From Halomonas borealis (GTDB lineage Bacteria; Pseudomonadota; Gammaproteobacteria; Pseudomonadales; Halomonadaceae): a stretch of DNA of 49,322 nucleotides. Made by a program: the position numbers and the translations under genes. Of this stretch, positions 8,695 through 22,004 are shown piece by piece. Below the pieces are notes generated by a model that made no database searches, was not told the origin of the DNA, and saw nothing but the letters and a program-made list of their open reading frames with translations. The DNA is taken from positions 1-49,322 of the forward strand of contig NZ_SDMO01000017.1 of NCBI RefSeq assembly GCF_004798905.1, given 5' to 3'. Each line of letters begins with the position of its first letter. Within the stretch, counting starts at the first letter, position 1.

Positions 8695-9568
8695 TGGGGT
8701 GTTCCTCTTCGCGGGCCGCTTCCTCGAGAGCGAAGAAGGCCCGGGCGGTGGCGGTGGTGGCGTGGGCCAGGTCGGCGTCCGTGTCGCCGCGCCAGTGGGC
8801 GATTTCGCGCACGATCCAGGGCAGCAGGGCCGGCTCGTGGCGCCTGCCCTTGAGTTTGGCAGGTAAGTTGCGCGGCAGCAGATACGGACAGTCGGTTTCC
8901 ACCATCAGCCGCGCGGCGGGAATCGCACCGACCAGCTCGCGCAGGTGATGGCCGCGGCGCTCGTCGCACAGCCAGCCGGTCAGGCCGATGTGCAGGTCGA
9001 GATCCAGGTAGCCGTAGAGGGTGTCGCGGTCGGCGGTGAAGCAGTGCACCACCGCCTTGGAGATGTCGTCGCGCCAGGCGTGCAGCATTTCGCGCATGCG
9101 CTCCCCGGCATCGCGTTCATGGAGGAACAGCGGCAAACCGCTCTCGGCGGCGAGCTGAAGCTGAGCCTCGAGGGCGCGCTGCTGCTCGGCGGGCGTCGAG
9201 AAGTTACGGTTGAAGTCCAGGCCGCATTCGCCCACCGCCACGACCTCCGGCTGGCGATGCAGTTCACGCATCGCCGCCTCGAGCCCCGGCGTCCACTGGC
9301 TGGCGTCGTGAGGGTGCACACCGGCGGTGGCGTAAAGGCCGGGATAACGCCGGGCCAGGGCCACGGCCTGTTCGGCGTGTTCGCGGTCGGTGCCGGTGAG
9401 GATCAGCGTCTCGACGCCGGCGGCATGGGCACGCTGGATCGTCGCCTCGAGGTCGTGGGCGAAACTCGCGTGGGTCAGGTTGGCGCCGATATCCACCAGT
9501 GGGGCCGGCGAGCGGAACCTCAGTGCCTCGGGCAGCACGTCGTCGAAGGGGGGCGTGGCGTCGGCCAA
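8687..9568 (-). CDS. tatD: TatD family metal-dependent DNase
   Basis: A ~293-residue TIM-barrel hydrolase of the TatD family, a 3'-5' DNA exonuclease linked to DNA repair in E. coli. It is the TatD ortholog type rather than YcfH/YjjV: the first strand reads DIGANLTHASF, followed by TAGVHPHDASQW, the metal-binding GECGLDFNRNFS, VVHCFT, the distinctive GLTGWLCDERRG loop, ETDCPYLLPR, and RRHEPALLP. TTG at 9568 is preferred because AGGAG lies eight bases upstream; GTG 9577 overlaps that AGGAG itself. The protein still has about 20 extra residues before the first barrel strand compared with E. coli TatD. It is followed with an 8-base overlap by the degenerate DnaQ-like gene. Confidence 0.93.
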   Translation of the reverse strand: MADATPPFDDVLPEALRFRSPAPLVDIGANLTHASFAHDLEATIQRAHAAGVETLILTGTDREHAEQAVALARRYPGLYATAGVHPHDASQWTPGLEAAMRELHRQPEVVAVGECGLDFNRNFSTPAEQQRALEAQLQLAAESGLPLFLHERDAGERMREMLHAWRDDISKAVVHCFTADRDTLYGYLDLDLHIGLTGWLCDERRGHHLRELVGAIPAARLMVETDCPYLLPRNLPAKLKGRRHEPALLPWIVREIAHWRGDTDADLAHATTATARAFFALEEAAREEEHPNG

Positions 9569-9852
9569 GGCGAACACTCCTGTCTATGAACCTGGCAATC
9601 AAAGGGATCGTCCTGAGCGCTTTGATCGTTGCTCGCGCCACGCTGGCGCAGATGCGTGAATCGGTTGGCGTGGCACGAGCTCGCGCGGGCCTGACGGCCG
9701 TCGGCGGCACGTTCCTGTGCCGCCGTCGATCCGGCTGAAAGGGCGCCGGGTCAATGAGAAGGCGCGTATTGTACCCGTCTGGAGTGGGGTGGGGCCACGT
9801 CGGGGCGGCCATGCGTTACACTGGCGGCTTGATCGAACGAAGAGGTGAATGC

Positions 9853-11802
9853 GTGACCCTGCTACGTCTGGAACAGCTACAACTGGCCTATGGCACCCAT
9901 GTGCTTCTCGACGGCGCCGATCTGGTGCTGGAGAAGGGCGAGCGTTTGGCGTTGGTGGGCCGCAACGGAACCGGCAAGTCGACCCTGCTCAAGCTGGTGT
10001 CGGGCGAGAACCTGCCCGATAACGGGCATATCTGGCGCGCCCCGGGCCTCAAGATCGGCGTGCTCGCCCAGGACCTGCCGGCCGCCTCCGGCGATACCAT
10101 CTTCGACGTGGTGGCCCAGGGCTTGCCCGAGGCCGGCGAGCTGCTGTCCGAGTACCACCACCTGGTGCAGGAAGCCGAGCCGGACATGGAGCGCATGGCT
10201 CAGCTGCAGACTCGGCTCGAGGCCATCGAAGGCTGGTCCTTCCATCAACGCATCGATGTGGTGCTGACCCGCCTGGGGCTGCCCGAGGATGCCGCCATGG
10301 CCGATCTCTCCGGCGGCTGGCGGCGGCGCGTGGCGCTGGCCCGGGCGCTGGTGGTCGACCCCGACCTGCTGCTGCTCGATGAGCCCACCAACCACCTGGA
10401 CCTGGATACCATCGCCTGGCTGGAAGAACAGCTGTCCGCCTTCAATGGTTCGGTACTGTTCATCACCCACGACCGCGCCTTCCTGTCGCGGCTGGCCACC
10501 GGCATCCTCGAGCTCGATCGCGGCCGCCTGGGGCGCTATCCCGGCGACTATGACCAGTATCAGGAGCAGAAGACCCACGAGCTGGAGGTCGAGGCCCGCG
10601 AGAATGCCGAGTTCGACAAGAAGCTGGCTCAGGAAGAGGCGTGGATCCGCCAGGGCATCAAGGCCCGGCGGACCCGCAACGAGGGCCGCGTGCGGGCCCT
10701 GCAGCAGATGCGTCGCGACCGCGGCGAGCGCCGCGAGCGCCAGGGGCGGGCCAACCTCTCCGTGGACCGCGGCGATCGCAGCGGCAAGCGGGTGGTGGAG
10801 CTGACCCATGCGACCCAGTATTACGATGAGCAGGCGGTCATCCGCGACCTCAATCTCGAGATACAGCGCGGCGACCGCATCGGCCTGATCGGCCGCAATG
10901 GCGCCGGCAAGACCACCCTGCTCAAGATCCTGCTCGGCGAGCTCGAACCCAGCGAAGGGCAGGTACGCATGGGCACCAAGCTGCAGGTGGCCTACTTCGA
11001 CCAGCTGCGCGCCGGGCTGGAGCCTGAGAAGAGCGTCTACGACAACGTCGCCCAAGGCAGCGATCGTCTCACCGTGGGCGGGCGCGATCGCCATGTGATG
11101 AGCTATCTGCAGGACTTCCTGTTCTCCCCGGAGCGCGTGCGCCAGCCGGTCAAGGCACTCTCGGGGGGCGAGTCCAACCGCCTGTTGCTGGCCAAGCTGT
11201 TCACCCAGCCGGCCAACGTGCTGGTACTCGATGAGCCGACCAACGACCTGGACGTGGAAACCCTCGAGCTGCTCGAGGAGCTGCTGCTCAACTTCGACGG
11301 CACCCTGCTGCTGGTCTCCCACGACCGTGCCTTCATGGATAACGTGGTGACCAGCGTGCTGGCCTTCGAGGGGCAGGGCTGTGTCCGCGAGTATGTCGGC
11401 GGCTACAGCGACTGGATTCGTCAGGGGGGCAAGCTGCCGCCGGCGCCCTGGGAAGGCGCCGCCCGCCAGGCGGTCGAGCCGGTCGCCGGGGCGCCGGCCG
11501 GGGCGTCGGTCGAGGCGGCCCCTGCCCGGCAGGAGGCCGAGCCGGCCGCCAAGACCGCGTCCAAGCGCGTCAAGCTATCCTACAAGCTACAGCGCGAGCT
11601 GGATGGCCTACCGAAGGAGATCGAGCGCCTGGAAACGGCGGTCGCCGACTTCGAGGCTCAGGTCGGCGATCCTGCCTTCTATCAGCAGGACAACGACAAG
11701 GTCACCGAGACGCTGCAGGCCTTGAACGATCGGCAGTCCGAGCTCGAGGCCGCCATGGAGCGCTGGATGGAGTTGGAAGCGATGGCGGCAGGCGAGACCT
11801 GA
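9853..11802 (+). CDS. uup: ABC-F ATPase Uup
   Basis: A 649-residue soluble ABC-F protein with two ATPase domains and no membrane segments. Domain 1 has Walker A GRNGTGKST (residues 36-44), signature LSGGWRRR and Walker B LLLLDEPTNHLD; domain 2 has GRNGAGKTT, LSGGESNR and LVLDEPTNDLD. The interdomain linker is rich in basic residues (about residues 270-320), and a C-terminal coiled coil (about 575-645) with the SYKLQRELDGLP start marks it as Uup, which binds DNA and ribosomes and affects transposon excision and ribosome assembly in E. coli. GTG 9853 with GAGGTG upstream gives the normal N terminus; the open frame before it is unsupported. It is the only gene on its strand here, so probably monocistronic. 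Confidence 0.94.
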   Translation: MTLLRLEQLQLAYGTHVLLDGADLVLEKGERLALVGRNGTGKSTLLKLVSGENLPDNGHIWRAPGLKIGVLAQDLPAASGDTIFDVVAQGLPEAGELLSEYHHLVQEAEPDMERMAQLQTRLEAIEGWSFHQRIDVVLTRLGLPEDAAMADLSGGWRRRVALARALVVDPDLLLLDEPTNHLDLDTIAWLEEQLSAFNGSVLFITHDRAFLSRLATGILELDRGRLGRYPGDYDQYQEQKTHELEVEARENAEFDKKLAQEEAWIRQGIKARRTRNEGRVRALQQMRRDRGERRERQGRANLSVDRGDRSGKRVVELTHATQYYDEQAVIRDLNLEIQRGDRIGLIGRNGAGKTTLLKILLGELEPSEGQVRMGTKLQVAYFDQLRAGLEPEKSVYDNVAQGSDRLTVGGRDRHVMSYLQDFLFSPERVRQPVKALSGGESNRLLLAKLFTQPANVLVLDEPTNDLDVETLELLEELLLNFDGTLLLVSHDRAFMDNVVTSVLAFEGQGCVREYVGGYSDWIRQGGKLPPAPWEGAARQAVEPVAGAPAGASVEAAPARQEAEPAAKTASKRVKLSYKLQRELDGLPKEIERLETAVADFEAQVGDPAFYQQDNDKVTETLQALNDRQSELEAAMERWMELEAMAAGET

Positions 11803-11877
11803 GGAGTTCGCTATTCTTCGCTCATGACGCGAATCTAGCACTCTGCCCGACGAACCCAGCGGAGTGTCACTAAAGCA

Positions 11878-11900
11878 CAAAGGCGCCCCTCGGGGCGCCT
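11878..11900 (-). terminator. Terminator hairpin for the universal stress protein gene
   Basis: A perfect 9-bp stem AGGCGCCCC / GGGGCGCCT (11881-11900) lies between the convergent uup and usp genes. On the minus strand it is followed by TTTGTGCTTT, a weak T tract, so it best serves the usp transcript 28 bases downstream of its stop; on the plus strand it has no T run. Confidence 0.65.
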
Positions 11901-11928
11901 CGTTCATGCGACAGGGAAGCGTCGTGGA

Positions 11929-12381
11929 TCATTCCGCCGTCTCGCCGTCCTTGCCGACACGCACCGCCAGCACATCGCACTGGGCGCCGTGCAGCACGCC
12001 GGTGGAGGTCGAACCCAGCAGCAACGCGAAGCCGTGGCGGCCATGCGAGCCGACCACGATCAAGTCGACGCTCTGTTCCTCGGCGAAGCGATGAATCTCG
12101 GTGTCGGGCATGCCCACCACCACGTGCTGGTTCTCCTTGTCGACGTTGGTGTCGGCGATTTCCGCCAGGCGCTGCTTGGCATGGTCGTCGAGCTGATCCT
12201 GAATGCTGGTGAGGTCCATGGGAATGTCGCCGCCGTAGGCAAAGCCGAGCGGCTCGAGGGTGTGCATGATCGAGAGCTTGGCCTTGTTGCGGTCGGCGAT
12301 CTGCATCGCCCGTTCCAGCACCTTGTGGGAATCCTTGGTCAGGTCGACGGCGACCAGAAGGTGATGATACTCGTGGCTCAT
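11929..12381 (-). CDS. Universal stress protein, UspA family
   Basis: A 150-residue single-domain Usp protein. It begins with the typical HHLLVAVDLTKDSHKVLERA strand-helix and has the family C-terminal signature GSHGRHG (residues 111-117) followed by LLGSTSTGVL and CDVLAVRV. In ATP-binding Usps the motif is G-2x-G-9x-G-S/T; here GSHG-RHGFALLLG-STS fits it, so nucleotide binding is likely. Its exact role in stress survival cannot be read. The intergenic region to the divergent gene at 12488 carries a sigma-70-like promoter on this strand (12425-12453). Confidence 0.9.
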   Translation of the reverse strand: MSHEYHHLLVAVDLTKDSHKVLERAMQIADRNKAKLSIMHTLEPLGFAYGGDIPMDLTSIQDQLDDHAKQRLAEIADTNVDKENQHVVVGMPDTEIHRFAEEQSVDLIVVGSHGRHGFALLLGSTSTGVLHGAQCDVLAVRVGKDGETAE

Positions 12382-12424
12382 GGCATTGCCTCCGGCAGAG
12401 GGTCAGGGTGAGTGGCTACCTTCC

Positions 12425-12453
12425 ACTCTAGGACGCACGATCTGACAAGACAA
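12425..12453 (-). promoter_or_regulatory. Possible sigma-70 promoter of usp
   Basis: On the minus strand TTGTCT (12453-12448) and TAGAGT (12430-12425) are separated by 17 bases. The -10 element lies 44 bases before the usp ATG. The match is moderate and was made by eye. Confidence 0.35.
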
Positions 12454-12487
12454 CGACTTGCCTCAAGTATAGGAAGAGAAAACCGTT

Positions 12488-13018
12488 ATGATCTGGTTGA
12501 TCATCGCCGTGGTGGTCGGGCTGATATTCGCACCGGCCATGTGGCTACGGCCGAGCCCCCGCCAGCAGCGCACCATGACATTACGCGAGGTGGCCAAGGG
12601 GGAGGGGGTTCAGGTGCGGCTCGCCGCGTCACCGCGCCACCAGGATGACGACAAGTGGCCGGCCTATCGTTGGGCCTATCCGCCCCGGCGGCCGGGGCCT
12701 GACTTCATGCTGCTGCGCGATGCCGAGGCCAGCGACGCCCTGAAGCCTTTCGTCGAGGGCTGGCGCTGGCGGAAGGAACCGTTGCACGAGCTGCCGAGGG
12801 GCGTACGCGAGGACTTCGAGGCGCTATTGGCGCGCCTGCCCGCCGATACGCTGGCCGTGGAGTCGAGCGCGGAGGCCCTGACCCTGTGGTGGGGAGAATC
12901 GTGGGAAGCCCAGGCCTTCAGGCCCATGGCGCATGGTGTGGGTGAGTTGCGCGATGGCCTGGCGGGGCGGCCGGACCGCCCCGAGCGCCATACCGAGCCG
13001 AAGGCGCCACGCGCTTAG
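12488..13018 (+). CDS. Small membrane-anchored protein of unknown function
   Basis: A 176-residue protein with one N-terminal hydrophobic helix (residues 2-20, IWLIIAVVVGLIFAPAMWL) and no cleavage site, so probably anchored in the inner membrane with a cytoplasmic body. After the helix comes the basic RPSPRQQRTMTLREVAKGEGV, then a Trp/Arg-rich domain with WPAYRWAYPPRRPGP (about 58-72) and a LTLWWGESW segment near 138. I do not recognise a named family. AGGAAGAGA lies about eight bases before the ATG. It is divergent from usp and convergent with the MarR regulator. Confidence 0.7.
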   Translation: MIWLIIAVVVGLIFAPAMWLRPSPRQQRTMTLREVAKGEGVQVRLAASPRHQDDDKWPAYRWAYPPRRPGPDFMLLRDAEASDALKPFVEGWRWRKEPLHELPRGVREDFEALLARLPADTLAVESSAEALTLWWGESWEAQAFRPMAHGVGELRDGLAGRPDRPERHTEPKAPRA

Positions 13019-13043
13019 CGTGGTGCATCGTGCCGGTGGCCGC

Positions 13044-13484
13044 CTAGGCCTCTTCCTTGGCCTGCAGTGCCAGCCCGTTGGCCTCGATGCGGCCGAGTAG
13101 CTCACCGAGCTTCTCGACTTCCTCGCTGGAGAGGCCCTGAAGCATCTCTTCCCGAGCCTGACTGACCACGGCGTCGATGCGTTCGAGCAGCGGCATGGCG
13201 TCGGCGGTGAGCATGATGCGTTTGGTGCGCCGGTCCTTGTCGCAGGGGCAGCGTTGGATCAACCCCTGTTCGGCGAGCTGATCCAGGGTGCGTACCAGCG
13301 AAGGGGCCTCGACGCCGATGGTCCGTGCCAGATCGCATTGCGGCTGGTCATCGCCCATCTTCCAGAGGTGATAGAGCGTGACCCAGCGCGTCTGGGTCAG
13401 CCCATCGGGGGCCAGACGATGATCGATGACCGCGCGCCATAGGCGTGGTAAGCGAGAAAGCGTAAAACCAATGTTCTGTGGCAT
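13044..13484 (-). CDS. slyA: MarR/SlyA family transcriptional regulator
   Basis: A 146-residue winged-helix regulator. The order fits SlyA: an N-terminal dimer helix (FTLSRLPRLWRAVIDHRL), LTQTRWVTLYHLW, the recognition region QCDLARTIGVEAPSLVRTLDQLAEQGLIQR and the wing CPCDKDRRTKRIMLTADA, then a C-terminal dimer helix. Residues RRTK in the wing contact the minor groove in this family. SlyA-type proteins usually counter-silence H-NS targets or control stress genes; the targets here are unknown. The neighbouring DUF5924 gene ends 72 bases upstream on the same strand, and a promoter-like sequence in that gap suggests an independent start. Confidence 0.88.
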   Translation of the reverse strand: MPQNIGFTLSRLPRLWRAVIDHRLAPDGLTQTRWVTLYHLWKMGDDQPQCDLARTIGVEAPSLVRTLDQLAEQGLIQRCPCDKDRRTKRIMLTADAMPLLERIDAVVSQAREEMLQGLSSEEVEKLGELLGRIEANGLALQAKEEA

Positions 13485-13515
13485 GAGTGTCTGCGCAAAC
13501 GGTGAATCTAATGGG

Positions 13516-13544
13516 ATTGTCCGGAGCTATGGAGTGTAATGCAA
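13516..13544 (-). promoter_or_regulatory. Possible sigma-70 promoter of the slyA-like gene
   Basis: On the minus strand TTGCAT (13544-13539) and GACAAT (13521-13516) are spaced by 17 bases and end 31 bases before the regulator's ATG. Confidence 0.4.
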
Positions 13545-13556
13545 GTCGTTAGCGAT

Positions 13557-14717
13557 CTACGGTATATCCGTCGGTCGTGCGATCAAGCGGCGCAGATCCA
13601 GGCCGGGAAGCCCCGCCGGCGAGTGAATCTGACCATCGGCGAAGGTCGCCTGTTCCGGGGTGTCGCTGACTCGGAAACGTAACACGCCGATGCGCTGGCC
13701 ACTGGCGGTCATCACATCGACCCGCCAGTCGCCGGACGCGTCTTGCGGGAAGTGGCTCTTGTGTGTCCAGGATCGATAGCCTGCCTCGCGACCGCCCTGG
13801 ATCTGGAGCGGGATACGATCGACCAGCTGGCCGTCATGGCGCCATTCGTGCACGATTTTTTCCTCGAGGCCGCGCGGCGCATGGATCGCCGTGTAGGCAT
13901 ACAGGCCATGGCCGGTCAGGGCCTCGGGGGTGAGCCGCAGGCTACCCTCGGGCATGCGGGCACTCTCGTCGAAAGAAGGCGATAGCGCGTGGCCCGAGAG
14001 CCACAGGCTGGCCGGCGGCACCCAGGCACGCCCCAGCCAGCCGAGGCCGGCCAGCAACGGCAGCAGCACCAGCATGGCTAGCCAGCGGCCGGTATTCATG
14101 GGCCGTAACAGTTGCATCAGGCTCGGCAGGCTGAACACCGTCATGGCGACCAATGCGATGGTCAGGCTCTCGCCGGTGGTCAGGTGCAGCACGGTCGGCA
14201 GCGTCACCAGCACCACCAGGAACACGCACTGGGCGTGGAAGGCGAAATACAGCCAGCGATGGCGGTCGGCCAGGCGATAGTAGAGTGGATCGAGGATCGA
14301 TAGCAGCGAAAGCCCCAGCATCAGCGTCGTGAACAGCGCTTGTCCACTGGTCCAGACGGTGGTCGCCAACAGGAAGGGCAGGGCGAAGAACAGCGTCTCC
14401 TGGTGGACCATCTGGGCGATGAAGGTGGTGATGCCGCGCGACAGGGCCGGATAGCCGCGATGCGTCAGCCAGCGGGCGATCAGGCTCTCCGAGAGCAGCA
14501 GTACCCAGGCCACCAGCATACCGAGTGCCAGGGCGGCGCCCAGCCACTGCTGGCGTTCCACCAGGAAGAAGCTCGCCATGCCGGCGAGGAAGGCCACCGG
14601 CGGCCACAGCCAGTGCCAGGGGCGGGCGCGTTCCGCCAGACGAGTGAGGCGACGCTGCCAACTCTCGAGGCGGGAGGCAGGGAATTCGGGGGGCGGAGGC
14701 AAGCGGTCGGGATTCAT
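13557..14717 (-). CDS. DUF5924/DUF2914 family membrane protein
   Basis: A 386-residue protein in two parts. Residues ~35-240 hold about seven membrane helices (the DUF5924-type region), opening with a proline-rich cytoplasmic N terminus. Residues ~255-365 form a soluble domain resembling DUF2914, with [17 protein letters not shown], a [10 protein letters not shown] motif and [12 protein letters not shown]; the domain probably faces the periplasm. Function of both domains is unknown. TAGGA lies seven to ten bases before the ATG. The gene is transcribed toward the slyA-like gene and diverges from fadBA. Confidence 0.8.
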   Translation of the reverse strand: MNPDRLPPPPEFPASRLESWQRRLTRLAERARPWHWLWPPVAFLAGMASFFLVERQQWLGAALALGMLVAWVLLLSESLIARWLTHRGYPALSRGITTFIAQMVHQETLFFALPFLLATTVWTSGQALFTTLMLGLSLLSILDPLYYRLADRHRWLYFAFHAQCVFLVVLVTLPTVLHLTTGESLTIALVAMTVFSLPSLMQLLRPMNTGRWLAMLVLLPLLAGLGWLGRAWVPPASLWLSGHALSPSFDESARMPEGSLRLTPEALTGHGLYAYTAIHAPRGLEEKIVHEWRHDGQLVDRIPLQIQGGREAGYRSWTHKSHFPQDASGDWRVDVMTASGQRIGVLRFRVSDTPEQATFADGQIHSPAGLPGLDLRRLIARPTDIP

Positions 14718-14827
14718 GATGGCATCCTAGCAGGATGCCGCACGCGGCGGGAGTCGTCAGGCGACGACGCCGGGTCGCTCGGGCGGGGGCTTGACGCCTT
14801 CGACAGACTGGCCCAAGCTGATGGAAT

Positions 14828-14841
14828 CAAACGGCCGTATG
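14828..14841. promoter_or_regulatory. Possible PsrA-type operator ahead of fadB
   Basis: CAAACGGCCGTATG fits the PsrA consensus (G/C)AAAC-N2-4-GTTT(G/C) at 9 of 10 positions and sits 23 bases before the fadB start. PsrA is the TetR-family fatty-acid regulator that represses fadBA in Pseudomonas. The binding regulator is not in this window, so this is inference. Confidence 0.45.
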
Positions 14842-14864
14842 AATTTCTGCATGGAGATTCGTGG

Positions 14865-18240
<3,376 letters not shown>

Positions 18241-18269
18241 TCCCCGCGCTCGATCCTTTGGCCCTTACG

Positions 18270-18302
18270 ACGACGGCACCCCGCGGGGTGCCGTCGTTTT
18301 CG
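18270..18302 (+). terminator. Intrinsic terminator of fadBA
   Basis: A perfect 13-bp stem (18270-18282 with 18285-18297, core CGACGGCACCCC) with a two-base loop as drawn is followed by TTTTC. It begins 29 bases after the fadA stop. Confidence 0.88.
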
Positions 18303-18355
18303 TTGGCGGAGCCGTGCCATCGGGTGCGTCGATCGTCGCGACGGAGTGGCGGGCC

Positions 18356-18820
18356 TCAGAGGATCCCGCCGTCGAGCCCGGCGGCCAGGTAGAGCCCCAG
18401 TTCCTCGGCCTGAGCCTCGAAGGCGTCCTGCCATTCGCCGCGCAGCACCAGGGGTTCCTGCACCCAGCGCCAGCGTAGCCCGCTGACGATGGACGCCACG
18501 GCGCGCCGGGTGCCGGTGCCGTCATGGCCGGCGCGGATGTAGAGCGCGCAGGGCAGGCCCTGCTTCTCCTCCAACACCGCATAGTAGCTGCGGTCGAAGA
18601 AGTCCTTCAGGGCGCCGCTCATATAACCGAGATTCTCGGTGGTGCCGAGCAGCACGCCGTCGCAGGCTCGCAGGTCGTCCGGGCCGGCCTCCAGGGGTGG
18701 CTTGACCGTCACTTCCACGGCCTCGAGGTCCGGGTGGCGGGCGCCGCGTTCGGCCGCCTCGCGCAGCCGGCGGGTGTTGGGAGAGGGCGCATGGGCCACG
18801 ATGAGCAGGTGTCGGGTCAT
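18356..18820 (-). CDS. Flavodoxin-like NAD(P)H-dependent oxidoreductase
   Basis: A 154-residue flavodoxin-fold protein. The N-terminal phosphate-binding loop region reads IVAHAPSPNTRRL, and the second FMN-contact region reads LLGTTENLGYMSGALKDFFDRSYY (about residues 57-80), a pattern of WrbA/NADPH-dependent FMN reductase relatives. It probably reduces a small quinone, nitro or flavin substrate; the true substrate is unknown. It follows the peptide ABC ATPase gene by 53 bases on the same strand and could be the last gene of that transcript, though no functional link is apparent. Confidence 0.78.
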   Translation of the reverse strand: MTRHLLIVAHAPSPNTRRLREAAERGARHPDLEAVEVTVKPPLEAGPDDLRACDGVLLGTTENLGYMSGALKDFFDRSYYAVLEEKQGLPCALYIRAGHDGTGTRRAVASIVSGLRWRWVQEPLVLRGEWQDAFEAQAEELGLYLAAGLDGGIL

Positions 18821-18873
18821 GAGGCCAGCATGCCAGAGGCCCCGGCGGGCGCCAACCGGGGTGCCTGGGCGGG

Positions 18874-19869
<996 letters not shown>

Positions 19870-19907
19870 GGCGGTTTCCTCGCGAGGTTGCGGGTTCACG
19901 GGAGGCC

Positions 19908-20864
19908 TCATAGCGGGTAGTGACAGAGGGTGCGTGCGGGATCGCCGGCCTCGGCACGAGGCGCGACCTGCCGGCAATGCTCGGTGGCATGGCGGCAGCG
20001 CGGATGGAACAGGCAGCCGCTGGGCCGATCGTGGAGCCCTGGCACCACGCCTGGGATGGTCGGCAGGCGCGACTGCTCGCCGGCGCGTTCCGGCAGCGCC
20101 GAAAGCAGGGCCTCGGTGTAGGGATGGCGCGGATGGGCGAACAGCGACTTGACGTCCTGGCGCTCGACCTGGTGGCCGGCGTATTGGACGATCACCCGCT
20201 GGGCGGTCTCGGCGACCACCCCCATGTCATGGGTGATCAGGATCAGCGCCATGCCGGTATCCTGCTGCAACTGCAAAAGCAGGTCGAGGATCTGCGCCTG
20301 GATGGTCACGTCCAGCGCGGTGGTGGGCTCGTCGGCGATCAGCAGCCGCGGGTTGCAGGAGATCGCCATGGCGATCATCACCCGCTGGCTCATGCCGCCG
20401 GAGAGCTGGTGGGGGTAGGCGCCGATGCGTTTCGCGGGGTCGGGAATGCCGACCTGGGCGAGCAGTTCCAGGGTGCGCTCCCGGCGCTCCTTGCGGGAGC
20501 CGCCGCGGTGCTGGCGCAGCATCTCGTCGATCTGGGTGCCGACGGTGAAGCAGGGGTTGAGGCTGCTCATCGGCTCCTGGAAGATCATCGACATCTCGCC
20601 GCCGACGATGCGGCGCCGTTGTCGTGAGGTCAGCCGGCTCAGGTCCTGACCGTCGAAGAGCATCTTCTCGGCGCCGACCTCGGCGGTCCAGGGCAGCAGG
20701 CCCATGGTCGCCAGCATCGATACCGACTTGCCCGAGCCGGACTCGCCGACGATGGCCAGCACCTCGCCGGGGTCGATGGCGATATGGGCGTCCTCGACCG
20801 CCGGGAACAGGCCTCCGGTGGTGCGAAAGCTCACGTCCAGCCCTGCGATGTCCAGTAGTGCCAT
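19908..20864 (-). CDS. dppD: Peptide ABC transporter ATP-binding protein DppD
   Basis: A 318-residue ATPase with Walker [10 protein letters not shown]-loop [12 protein letters not shown], signature [14 protein letters not shown], Walker [16 protein letters not shown]-loop ITHDMGVV, and the C-terminal Opp/Dpp extension ending in [13 protein letters not shown] and the [14 protein letters not shown] cysteine motif. It energises the DppBC permease together with DppF. It is separated from dppC by 231 bases, an unusually large gap for this operon type, which holds inverted repeats. Confidence 0.92.
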   Translation of the reverse strand: MALLDIAGLDVSFRTTGGLFPAVEDAHIAIDPGEVLAIVGESGSGKSVSMLATMGLLPWTAEVGAEKMLFDGQDLSRLTSRQRRRIVGGEMSMIFQEPMSSLNPCFTVGTQIDEMLRQHRGGSRKERRERTLELLAQVGIPDPAKRIGAYPHQLSGGMSQRVMIAMAISCNPRLLIADEPTTALDVTIQAQILDLLLQLQQDTGMALILITHDMGVVAETAQRVIVQYAGHQVERQDVKSLFAHPRHPYTEALLSALPERAGEQSRLPTIPGVVPGLHDRPSGCLFHPRCRHATEHCRQVAPRAEAGDPARTLCHYPL

Positions 20865-20943
20865 AGTGGTGTCTCGTTATCGAAGCCAATTCGAGTGTCA
20901 TCAAAAAACGGCTCACGCTCGTGACGAACGATGGAGAGTGCCA

Positions 20944-20962
20944 AGCCCGCTCCCAGCGGGCT
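20944..20962. repeat. Inverted repeat in the dppC-dppD gap
   Basis: AGCCCGCT (20944-20951) pairs perfectly with AGCGGGCT (20955-20962) around a three-base loop. A second, imperfect repeat lies at about 21012-21038 (GCGCAGTTTACG ... CGTAAATGCGC). Neither has a T run on the minus strand. They may be REP-like elements that cap the dppABC message or weaken dppDF expression. Confidence 0.5.
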
Positions 20963-21095
20963 AACGCATTTCCTGCCTCCATGTAGGCCACCGCGCGAAA
21001 TGGATCGAAGAAGCGCAGTTTACGAGCCGTAAATGCGCATCATGAGATCGATTCCAACGCCGCATCTCCGCGTGCAGTAGAGCGTGGGCCGCTTG

Positions 21096-21995
21096 TCAGG
21101 AGCGTTTCATCTTGGGATCCAGGGCATCGCGCAGGCCGTCACCCATCAGGTTGATCATCAGCACCGTCAGCAAAATCACCAGCCCCGGGAAGGTCACCGC
21201 CCAGTAGGCGCTGCCCATGAATTCCCGTGCGTTGGCCAGCATCGCGCCCCACTCCGGCGTCGGGGGTTGCACGCCCATGCCCAGGAAGCCCAGGGCGGCG
21301 ATATCGAGGATCGCGGTGGAGAACGACAGGGTGGCCTGCACGATCAGCGGCGCCATGCAGTTCGGCAGCAGGGTGTTGAACATCAGGCGTAGATGGCTGG
21401 CGCCGGCCAGGCGGCTGGCGGTGACGTACTCGCGGCTCTTCTCGCCGATCACCGCGGCCCGGGTCAGCCGCACGAAGTAGGGCAGCTGTACCACGGCGAT
21501 GGCGATCATCGCGCTGGTCAGCCCGGGGCTGAGCACGGCGACCAACCCCAGCGCCAGCAGCAGGCTGGGGAAGGCCAGCACCACGTCCATGACGCGGGTG
21601 ATCAGCGTCTCGACCCAGCCGCGGAAGTAGCCGGCCAGCAGTCCCAGGAAGATACCCACCGCCATCGACAGCACCACCACCATGGCGCCGATCGACAGCG
21701 AGTAGCGGGCGCCGAACATCAGCCGGGAAAGCACGTCGCGGCCCACCGCGTCGGTTCCCAGCAGGTAGGTCCAGCTGCCCTCGGCGTGCCACACCGGCGG
21801 CACCAAGAAGGCCTCGCGATTCTGCAGCGCCGGGTCGTGGGGGGCGATCCAGGGGGCCAGCAGGGCGATGAGCAGCATGCTCGAGATGAACAGCAGCCCC
21901 ACCAGGGCCCCGCGGCTGGCGCTGAAGTCGCCCCAGAACTCGGCGAGCTGGTGGCGCAGGGTGCCGGGAGCCGCAACAGGCGAAGTCGTGGTCAT
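21096..21995 (-). CDS. dppC: Peptide ABC transporter permease DppC
   Basis: A 299-residue inner-membrane permease with a long N-terminal helix (residues ~30-53), a periplasmic loop, the conserved LLGTDAVGRDVLSRLMFGAR motif of the OppC/DppC family, and five further helices. The cytoplasmic coupling loop reads EYVTASRLAGASHLRLMFNTLLPN, with the EAA-type spacing G-x9-P. The C terminus is RDALDPKMKRS, as in DppC. It starts nine bases after dppB ends, so the two are translated together. Confidence 0.93.
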   Translation of the reverse strand: MTTTSPVAAPGTLRHQLAEFWGDFSASRGALVGLLFISSMLLIALLAPWIAPHDPALQNREAFLVPPVWHAEGSWTYLLGTDAVGRDVLSRLMFGARYSLSIGAMVVVLSMAVGIFLGLLAGYFRGWVETLITRVMDVVLAFPSLLLALGLVAVLSPGLTSAMIAIAVVQLPYFVRLTRAAVIGEKSREYVTASRLAGASHLRLMFNTLLPNCMAPLIVQATLSFSTAILDIAALGFLGMGVQPPTPEWGAMLANAREFMGSAYWAVTFPGLVILLTVLMINLMGDGLRDALDPKMKRS

Positions 21996-22004
21996 GGTGG
22001 GCTC

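Noticed and set aside
9586..9738. Small ORF (MNLAIKGIVLSALIVARATLA...) between tatD and uup
   Set aside because: The start is hydrophobic but there is no Shine-Dalgarno sequence and the C-terminal half is Arg-rich and looks non-coding.
14340..14864. N-terminal extension of fadB by 175 codons
   Set aside because: It is antisense to the DUF5924 gene and FadB proteins start at the ATG at 14865.
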